NCBI GenBank assembly: GCA_017424665.1
Contig: JAFOYK010000026.1
Location: 1 to 7,154, forward strand
Source of the DNA: Oscillospiraceae bacterium
GTDB taxonomy: Bacteria > Bacillota > Clostridia > Oscillospirales > Ruminococcaceae
DNA length: 7,154 nucleotides
Reading direction: 5' to 3'
Of this stretch, positions 1 to 5,444 are shown piece by piece (position 1 is the first letter of the stretch; the number at the start of each line of letters is the position of its first letter). The position numbers were made by a program, and so were the translations under genes. The notes below the pieces were generated by a model. It was not told the DNA's origin. It saw nothing but the letters and a program-made list of their open reading frames with translations, and did no database searches.

Positions 1-988
1 AAGCAAACTTGATACCGAAGACGTTGAACTTCAGAAGAGCAACGTTCTTCTTCTCGGACCTACCGGTACCGGTAAAACTCTTCTTGCGCAGACTCTTGCA
101 AGAGTTCTTGGTGTTCCGTTTGCAATTGCGGACGCAACCACCATTACCGAAGCTGGTTACGTAGGTGAGGACGCAGAAAACGTTCTTCTTCGCCTTATCC
201 AGGCAGCGGATTTTGACGTTGAAGCGGCTCAGCGCGGAATTATCTACGTTGATGAGATCGACAAGATCACCAGAAAATCCGAGAATCCTTCCATCACCAG
301 AGACGTTGGCGGTGAAGGCGTTCAGCAGGCTCTTCTTAAAATGCTCGAAGGTACCGTTTCCAACGTTCCGCCCCAGGGAGGAAGAAAACATCCTCAGCAG
401 GAATTTATCCAGATAGATACCACCAACATCCTGTTTATCTGCGGCGGTTCCTTTGACGGAATTGAGCCCATCATCGAAAAGAGAATTGCAAGTTCCGCAA
501 TGGGATTCGGCGCAAACGTAATCAGCCAGAAATCCAAGGAAGCAAAAGACCTTCTTAAAAAGGTAACTCCCCATGACCTTGTAAAATTCGGAATCATTCC
601 GGAAATGGTCGGACGTCTTCCGGTTATCACTGCTCTTGAAAGCCTTGATAAACCCGCTCTTATAAAAATTCTTACCGAGCCGAAGAACAGCCTTGTTAAA
701 CAGTATCAGAAGCTTTTCAGCCTTGACGGAGTAACCCTCCAGTTCACTGACGGAGCTCTTGACGCAATTGCTCAGAAGGCAATCGACAGAAAAACCGGAG
801 CAAGGGGTCTTCGTTCCATTATGGAAGAAACCCTCGGAAAGCTTATGTTCGAACTTCCTTCCGACGAAACTGCGGACGCGGTTGTTATCGGCGAAGCTTG
901 CGTAACCGAAGGAGCGGCTCCGCAGATCGAGCACAATCCTTTTAAGAAAAACGTTCCGCTTGAAATTGCAGCGGCGGAAATAAAATAA
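1..988 (+). CDS. clpX: ATP-dependent Clp protease ATP-binding subunit ClpX (5' end missing)
   Basis: ClpX is a hexameric AAA+ unfoldase that recognises tagged or damaged proteins and threads them into ClpP in the cytoplasm. The reading frame is open from base 2 to the TAA at 986-988, giving 328 residues. Visible motifs, numbered from the first full codon: Walker A GPTGTGKT (19-26), pore-1 loop GYVG (52-55), Walker B ending in DE (80-85), RKH pore loop (128-130), a ClpP-docking loop reading MGF instead of the common IGF (167-169), arginine finger in IPEMVGRLP (R205), and sensor-2 GARGLR (266-271). Compared with E. coli ClpX, whose Walker A lysine is K125, about 100 residues are missing at the window edge, including the N-terminal zinc-binding domain. 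An internal ATG at 341 is not the real start, because conserved ATPase sequence continues upstream of it. The gene is followed after 70 nt by lon on the same strand. Identity is very secure. Confidence 0.97.
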   Translation, partial: SKLDTEDVELQKSNVLLLGPTGTGKTLLAQTLARVLGVPFAIADATTITEAGYVGEDAENVLLRLIQAADFDVEAAQRGIIYVDEIDKITRKSENPSITRDVGGEGVQQALLKMLEGTVSNVPPQGGRKHPQQEFIQIDTTNILFICGGSFDGIEPIIEKRIASSAMGFGANVISQKSKEAKDLLKKVTPHDLVKFGIIPEMVGRLPVITALESLDKPALIKILTEPKNSLVKQYQKLFSLDGVTLQFTDGALDAIAQKAIDRKTGARGLRSIMEETLGKLMFELPSDETADAVVIGEACVTEGAAPQIEHNPFKKNVPLEIAAAEIK

Positions 989-999
989 AAAATTATAAA

Positions 1000-1026
1000 G
1001 CGGCAGCAGCATTTTGCGGTTGCCGC
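1000..1026 (+). other. GC-rich stem-loop in the clpX-lon intergenic gap
   Basis: GCGGCAGC (1000-1007) pairs with GTTGCCGC (1019-1026), with one G-U wobble. After an A/G mismatch, two further G-C pairs (1009-1010 with 1016-1017) close a short loop of ATTTT. The stem sits 11 nt after the clpX stop and 18 nt before the lon Shine-Dalgarno sequence. An A-rich run precedes it, but it is followed by TTCCGATATTTATAT rather than a run of T, so it is not a canonical terminator for the plus strand. It could be a partial terminator, an RNA-processing or stabilising hairpin between the two messages, or a structure affecting lon translation. The structure is seen directly; the role is inferred. Confidence 0.5.
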
Positions 1027-1058
1027 TTCCGATATTTATATACCGGAGGTGAAATTAG

Positions 1059-3485
1059 ATGACAGAAAAGAAACAGCCGGCAGAAATTGTTACGATGCCG
1101 ATGATCGCCATGAGAGGAATCGTTCTTTTTCCTAACATGATCCTTCACTTTGACGTCGGCCGCAAAAAATCCATAGCAGCTCTTGAAGAAGCTATGAAAG
1201 GGAACAGAGAAGTTTTTCTCGCTTCCCAGATAAACGTTGAAGAAGACGAAATCAAACTCGATAACGTTAATAAAGTCGGTGTTGTTGCGGAAATCCGCCA
1301 GGTTCTTAAAAACAACGGCGGAACAACAAGAATTCTTGTTGAGGGAAAATACCGCGCAAAACTTGTTGATATAATTGCTGAAGAACCTTTTCTTGTTGCG
1401 GATACCCAGGAATTTCCGCTTAAGAAACTTCGTCCCGAACGTTCGATTCTCTGCGATGCGCTTATGCGTACCGTAAAGGATCTTTTCAACGAATATACAT
1501 ATCTTGTTCCGAAGATGCCGAAAGAACTTGCGGTAAAAGCATTCAGCATGGATGACCCGGCACAGTTCGGGGAATTCCTTGCCGGAAATCTCAACATCGA
1601 TATTGAGGACAAACAGAGAATTCTCGAAGAATCCAACTATGTAAAACGTCTTGAAATTCTTGCGGGTGTTCTTGAAAACGAAAACAACATTCTCGGAGTT
1701 GAAAAAGATATTTACGAAAAGGTAAAGGAACAGATCGACCAGAACCAGCGTGAATATTATCTTCGTGAACAGCTTAAAGCAATCAATGAAGAACTCGGCG
1801 AGGGTGAAAATCTTCAGGACGAGATCGACGTTTATAAAAAGAAAATCGAAGCTCTCGGCGTTGAAGGTGAAGTTAAGGATAAACTTAACGAAGAAGTTGT
1901 AAGACTTACCAAAATGCCTTATAACAGCCAGGAAGCAAGCGTTATCCGCGGATATCTCGATACCTGCCTTGCGCTTCCCTGGAATGTTAAAACCGAAGAG
2001 AAGATTGATATTGCCAAAGCGAAAAAACAACTTGATAAAAATCATTACGGTCTTGAAAAAGTTAAGGAAAGAATTCTTGAACTTCTTGCGGTAAGAAAAC
2101 TTCAGCCGGAAATCAAAGGCCAGATAATCTGCCTTGTTGGTCCTCCCGGTGTCGGTAAAACTTCCATTGCAAAAGACGTTGCCGCTGCAATGGGAAGAAA
2201 ATATACCAGAATCTCACTCGGCGGTGTAAAAGACGAATCCGACATCCGCGGCCACAGAAAAACTTATATCGGCGCAATGCCCGGACGCATTATGAATGCG
2301 GTTAAACTTGCAGGAAGCAAAAATTCTCTTATCCTTCTGGATGAGATCGATAAAATGGGAAATGACTTCCGCGGCGACCCCGCTTCCGCAATGCTCGAAG
2401 TTCTTGACCCGGAACAGAACGTTGCTTTCCGCGACCACTTTATCGAACTTCCTTTTGATCTTTCCGATATTCTTTTCATAACCACTGCAAACGACCCGAG
2501 CACCATTCCGGGTCCGCTTTATGACAGAATGGAAATAATCGAGCTTGGTTCTTATACCAGAGAAGAAAAATTCCAGATTGCCAAAAAGCACCTTGTTAAA
2601 AAAGAAATGAAGCGCCACGGACTCGATTCCAAAATGCTTAAGATAACCGATGATGCGATTTACGCTATAATTGATTTTTATACAAGAGAAGCCGGAGTTA
2701 GAAGCCTTGAAAGAACCATCGGAAGCCTTTGCAGAAAAGCCGCGAAGAAAATCGTCGGCGAAGAGGCTGAAAAGGTTACCGTTAACGGAAGCAACATAAC
2801 CGACTTCCTCGGAGTTAAAAAATTCCGTCCGGAAACCATTGAAAGCAGTGACGCTGTGGGCCTTGTAAACGGCCTTGCGTGGACTTCCGTAGGAGGCGAC
2901 ATGCTTCAGGTTGAAGTTGCAATTCTTGAAGGAAGCGGCAAAATCGAGCTTACCGGAAACCTTGGCGACGTTATGAAGGAATCTGCAAGAACTGCGATCA
3001 GCTATGTCCGTTCCTGCACCGAAAAATACGGAATTGAAAAGGATTTCTATAAAACAAAAGATATCCACATCCACGTTCCGGAAGGCGCAGTTCCGAAGGA
3101 CGGCCCTTCCGCAGGTGTAACTCTTACAACCGCAATTGTTTCTGCTCTTTCCGGAATTCCGGTAAGAAGAGACGTTGCAATGACCGGTGAAGTAACTCTT
3201 CGCGGAAGAGTTCTTGCAATCGGCGGACTTCGGGAGAAAACAATGGCTGCTTACAGAGCGGGCGTAAAAACCGTTCTCATTCCGGAAGATAATATTCCGG
3301 ATCTTGAAGAAGTTGATCCTGTTGTAAAAAAGGCCATTACCTTTGTTCCGGCCAAAGAAGTTGAAACAGTTCTTGAAACAGCGCTTGTAAAATCCGCAGT
3401 TTCAGCTGTAAAGGAAAATAGCTTTATAGAGGAAATTTCGATGCTCGGACTTGAGCACGATTCCAAAACCGTTAATATTCAGTAA
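1059..3485 (+). CDS. lon: ATP-dependent serine protease Lon (LonA type)
   Basis: Lon is a cytoplasmic, homo-oligomeric AAA+ protease that degrades misfolded and short-lived regulatory proteins. The 808-residue product has the LonA layout: N-terminal LON substrate-binding domain (about 10-205), a charged helical segment (about 210-290), an AAA+ module (about 310-590) and a C-terminal protease domain (about 595-780). Key residues are Walker A GPPGVGKT (361-368), Walker B with D428-E429, sensor-1 N478, arginine finger R490, sensor-2 R548, and the Ser-Lys dyad S684 (in DGPSAG) and K727 (in GGLREK), equivalent to S679 and K722 of E. coli. The ATG at 1059 is fixed by GGAGGT (1045-1050) 8 nt upstream and by the family's N-terminus. 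The protein runs about 20 residues further past the catalytic lysine than E. coli Lon. It is followed by engB after 12 nt, so the two are almost surely co-transcribed. No CtsR-like or CIRCE operator was seen upstream. All catalytic residues are intact. Confidence 0.98.
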   Translation: MTEKKQPAEIVTMPMIAMRGIVLFPNMILHFDVGRKKSIAALEEAMKGNREVFLASQINVEEDEIKLDNVNKVGVVAEIRQVLKNNGGTTRILVEGKYRAKLVDIIAEEPFLVADTQEFPLKKLRPERSILCDALMRTVKDLFNEYTYLVPKMPKELAVKAFSMDDPAQFGEFLAGNLNIDIEDKQRILEESNYVKRLEILAGVLENENNILGVEKDIYEKVKEQIDQNQREYYLREQLKAINEELGEGENLQDEIDVYKKKIEALGVEGEVKDKLNEEVVRLTKMPYNSQEASVIRGYLDTCLALPWNVKTEEKIDIAKAKKQLDKNHYGLEKVKERILELLAVRKLQPEIKGQIICLVGPPGVGKTSIAKDVAAAMGRKYTRISLGGVKDESDIRGHRKTYIGAMPGRIMNAVKLAGSKNSLILLDEIDKMGNDFRGDPASAMLEVLDPEQNVAFRDHFIELPFDLSDILFITTANDPSTIPGPLYDRMEIIELGSYTREEKFQIAKKHLVKKEMKRHGLDSKMLKITDDAIYAIIDFYTREAGVRSLERTIGSLCRKAAKKIVGEEAEKVTVNGSNITDFLGVKKFRPETIESSDAVGLVNGLAWTSVGGDMLQVEVAILEGSGKIELTGNLGDVMKESARTAISYVRSCTEKYGIEKDFYKTKDIHIHVPEGAVPKDGPSAGVTLTTAIVSALSGIPVRRDVAMTGEVTLRGRVLAIGGLREKTMAAYRAGVKTVLIPEDNIPDLEEVDPVVKKAITFVPAKEVETVLETALVKSAVSAVKENSFIEEISMLGLEHDSKTVNIQ

Positions 3486-3497
3486 GCGGAGGATAAA

Positions 3498-4139
3498 ATG
3501 AACTATAATCATGCAGTATTTGAAGCCGCATACGGCACTTCCAAACAGCTTCCCAAAGCTGAACATATTGAATTTGCCTTTGCGGGACATTCAAACGTAG
3601 GAAAATCCTCGCTTATGAACGCAATTTTCGGAAGAAAAGCTCTTGCAAGGGTTTCAAGCCAGCCCGGTAAAACCGTTACGGTAAACTTTTACGACGTTGA
3701 CGGAATTAAATTCGTTGACCTTCCGGGTTACGGTTACGCAAAGGTTTCACAAAGCGATAAAAAACGCTGGGCGGATCTTGTCGAAGGCTATCTTATGAGC
3801 GACAGAGATATTCGCCTTATTGTTCAGCTTGTTGACAGCCGCCACGCTCCCACAAAAGACGACATCCAGATGATCGATTTTATGATCGACAATGAAGTTC
3901 CGTTTATCATTGCTCTTACCAAATGCGATAAACTTAACAAAACCGAGCGTCAGAAAAGAGCGGAGGCATTTCTCACCGAAATCCCTTGCTTTGACCAGAT
4001 AACTTCCGTCTGGACGAGCACCACAACTTTTGAAGGAATTTCTGACCTTAAAGAAATCTTTGAAGAACTCAGTTCCGAAGATTATGAATTTGAGTACGCA
4101 GATGAGGAATCCGAAGAGGATTTTGAAGACGAAGAATAA
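3498..4139 (+). CDS. engB: Ribosome biogenesis GTP-binding protein EngB (YsxC/YihA)
   Basis: EngB is a small TRAFAC-class GTPase needed for late assembly of the large ribosomal subunit; it is essential in B. subtilis and E. coli. The 213-residue product shows G1 GHSNVGKS (30-37), G2 threonine in PGKT (T59), G3 DLPGYG (74-79), G4 TKCD (141-144) and a likely G5 around T173-S174. The DLPGYGYA stretch and a G1 starting GHSNVGKS are typical of EngB and separate it from Era and Der. The start is supported by GGAGG (3488-3492), 5 nt before the ATG. The gap after lon is 12 nt, matching the lonA-ysxC pair of Bacillus. The last 20 residues (194-213) contain 14 Asp or Glu, an acidic tail not needed for the GTPase fold. 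A strong terminator follows immediately, so engB is the end of this transcription unit. Confidence 0.97.
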   Translation: MNYNHAVFEAAYGTSKQLPKAEHIEFAFAGHSNVGKSSLMNAIFGRKALARVSSQPGKTVTVNFYDVDGIKFVDLPGYGYAKVSQSDKKRWADLVEGYLMSDRDIRLIVQLVDSRHAPTKDDIQMIDFMIDNEVPFIIALTKCDKLNKTERQKRAEAFLTEIPCFDQITSVWTSTTTFEGISDLKEIFEELSSEDYEFEYADEESEEDFEDEE

Positions 4140-4141
4140 AC

Positions 4142-4174
4142 AAAAAGGCGTTTCATTACGAAACGCCTTTTTTT
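4142..4174 (+). terminator. Intrinsic terminator after engB
   Basis: AAAAAGGCGTTTC (4142-4154) pairs perfectly with GAAACGCCTTTTT (4160-4172) around a 5-nt loop ATTAC. The T run extends over 4168-4174. It begins 3 nt after the engB stop codon and marks the end of the clpX/lon/engB block. The A-run on the left arm would also give a U-tract in the reverse direction, but no minus-strand gene ends here. Confidence 0.93.
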
Positions 4175-4194
4175 ATCCTGATTAAGGAGGATTT

Positions 4195-4713
4195 ATGGAT
4201 ATTTCTTTTAAAAACGGAAACGAAAAATTCAATTACCGCGTTTGCGCGATAATTATAAATGAGGGCAAAATTCTTGCTATGAAAGACGGCAATTCTCCGT
4301 ATTATTATCTTCCCGGCGGAAGAGTCAAAATCGGAGAAACTGCGGAATATGCAGTTTTACGCGAATGCGAGGAAGAACTTCATGCAAAGCCGGGAATAAT
4401 TCGTCCGCTTTGGCTTAACCAGGCGTTTTTTACCGAAGACGTCAGTAAGATAAGATTCCACGAACTTTGTCTTTATTTTCTTATGGATATTTCCAAAACG
4501 GATATTCTTTCAAGAGGAGATAAATTTGTTTTATCCGAAAACGGAATGGAACACAGATTTGAATGGCTTCTGTTCGAAAGAATTGAAAACGAATATTTTT
4601 ATCCGACTTTTCTCAAAAAAGATATTTATAATCTTCCGGAAAATTTTGAAATCAGAACGGAAATTGAAGAAAAAATCATCGATGAAGTTAAAGATTGGAT
4701 TTGTTCTGTTTAA
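4195..4713 (+). CDS. Nudix family hydrolase
   Basis: Nudix enzymes hydrolyse a nucleoside diphosphate linked to another group, using Mg2+; substrates include oxidised dNTPs, ADP-ribose, NADH and capped nucleotides. This 172-residue protein carries a Nudix box at 42-64: G42, then E48, then R56-E57, and E60-E61 as the metal-binding pair. All catalytic acidic residues are present, but the box's second glycine is H63 and the aliphatic position 58 is Cys. The LPGGR lead-in (39-43) and a downstream FHELCLYFLMD stretch (88-98) resemble the broad YjhB/ADP-ribose-pyrophosphatase-like group, but sequence alone cannot assign the substrate. The ATG at 4195 follows AAGGAGG (4184-4190) with 4 nt spacing. 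It begins 20 nt after the engB terminator, leaving little space for its own promoter, and ends at a shared bidirectional terminator. The function beyond the superfamily level is unknown. Confidence 0.93.
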   Translation: MDISFKNGNEKFNYRVCAIIINEGKILAMKDGNSPYYYLPGGRVKIGETAEYAVLRECEEELHAKPGIIRPLWLNQAFFTEDVSKIRFHELCLYFLMDISKTDILSRGDKFVLSENGMEHRFEWLLFERIENEYFYPTFLKKDIYNLPENFEIRTEIEEKIIDEVKDWICSV

Positions 4714-4714
4714 T

Positions 4715-4747
4715 AAAAAAAGACCGCCTTTCGGGCGGTCTTTTTTT
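4715..4747. terminator. Bidirectional intrinsic terminator between convergent genes
   Basis: The GC stem GACCGCC (4722-4728) pairs with GGCGGTC (4734-4740) around the loop TTTCG. It is flanked by seven A on the left (4715-4721) and seven T on the right (4741-4747). The flanks provide a U-tract in either direction, so it can end both the Nudix message (stop at 4711-4713) and the ABC operon on the minus strand (stop at 4751-4753). Confidence 0.95.
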
Positions 4748-4750
4748 AAT

Positions 4751-5431
4751 TTAATTTTCCTTTGTTTCAATAACTTCTCCGTTATGTAAACGAATAACTC
4801 TGTCTGCCATTCCGGCAATTTCCATATCATGGGTAACAAGAAGTATTGTCTGGTGGAAACGTGCTGCAAGAGCCTTGAGGTGGCGCAGAACCTGGTCGCC
4901 GGTTTTGGGGTCAAGGTTTCCGGTGGGTTCGTCCGCAAGCAAAATTGCGGGTTTTGAAGCCAGTGCACGGGCAATTGCCACTCTTTGTTGTTCGCCGCCG
5001 GAAAGCTGATCCGGATAGCGGTCGAGCTTATCGGAAATTTCCAAAGCTTCAACAAGTTCCTTGAGGAATTCCGGTTCAATATCCCTTCCGTCAAGATGGA
5101 GCGGCATAAGAATGTTTTCTTTAACGGTGTGTTCTTCAAGAAGGTTATATGCCTGAAAAACGAAGCCGATCCTTTGTCTTCTGAGGCGGCAAAGTTCGTT
5201 GTTGGAAAGGTCGAAGATACTTTTATCTTCAATATAAAGTTTACCGCCGGAAGGTCTGTCAAGTCCGCCAAGAATCTGCAGAAGGGTGGATTTACCGGAA
5301 CCGCTTCGGCCGATTATTGCATAGAAAACGCCTTCTTCGATTGAAATATCAAGCGGCTTCAAAGCATGAACTTCGTTTTCGCCGCCTTCGTTATATGTTT
5401 TATAAAGTCCTTCGGTTCTTAAAATATCCAT
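4751..5431 (-). CDS. ABC transporter ATP-binding protein (MacB/LolD/BceA type)
   Basis: This is the cytoplasmic ATPase that powers the adjacent FtsX-like permease. The family includes LolD, MacB ATPase, FtsE and BceA, which drive lipoprotein release, efflux or antimicrobial peptide resistance by mechanotransmission. From the ATG at 5431 it has 226 residues: Walker A GRSGSGKST (41-49), Q-loop Q93, signature LSGGEQQR (143-150), Walker B with D167-E168, a GNLD D-loop and switch histidine H201. The run LADEPTGNLD is characteristic of this class. A GTG at 5446 lies in frame and overlaps the permease stop, but GAGG (5444-5441) sits 9 nt before the ATG at 5431 and the family normally starts near MDILRTE, so the ATG is preferred. 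The gap to the upstream permease is then 11 nt, implying one transcript. The substrate is not readable from the ATPase. Confidence 0.95.
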   Translation of the reverse strand: MDILRTEGLYKTYNEGGENEVHALKPLDISIEEGVFYAIIGRSGSGKSTLLQILGGLDRPSGGKLYIEDKSIFDLSNNELCRLRRQRIGFVFQAYNLLEEHTVKENILMPLHLDGRDIEPEFLKELVEALEISDKLDRYPDQLSGGEQQRVAIARALASKPAILLADEPTGNLDPKTGDQVLRHLKALAARFHQTILLVTHDMEIAGMADRVIRLHNGEVIETKEN

Positions 5432-5440
5432 ATTCAAAAA

Positions 5441-5444
5441 CCTC
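5441..5444 (-). promoter_or_regulatory. Shine-Dalgarno that decides the ATPase start
   Basis: On the minus strand GAGG reads from 5444 to 5441, 9 nt before the ATG at 5431-5429. It overlaps the TGA stop of the permease (5445-5443), so translation of the two proteins is probably coupled. Choosing the in-frame GTG at 5446 instead would place this ribosome binding site inside the coding region and leave only weak purine sequence upstream. Confidence 0.7.

Noticed and set aside
341..988. Starting clpX at the internal ATG 341
   Set aside because: The frame is open to the left edge and encodes Walker A, the GYVG pore loop and Walker B upstream of this ATG.
1014..1042. Possible lon promoter: TTGCGG (1014-1019) and TATATA (1037-1042) with 17-nt spacing
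   Set aside because: Transcription would start around 1049, inside or after the GGAGGT ribosome binding site at 1045-1050, leaving no usable leader, and the -35 lies in the stem-loop.
993..2045. 350-codon open frame opposite lon on the minus strand
   Set aside because: It is codon-aligned with lon, has an odd Phe/Asn/Lys-rich composition expected from reversing lon codons, and matches no family I recognise; lon is certain on the other strand.
4151..4179. Weak promoter overlapping the engB terminator (TTTCAT and TATCCT)
   Set aside because: Poor match to consensus; it would place the start within the Nudix ribosome binding site.
4531..5271. 246-codon minus-strand frame across the Nudix 3' end, the terminator and the ATPase
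   Set aside because: It runs through a strong bidirectional terminator and lies out of frame with a clear ATPase that has all its ABC motifs.
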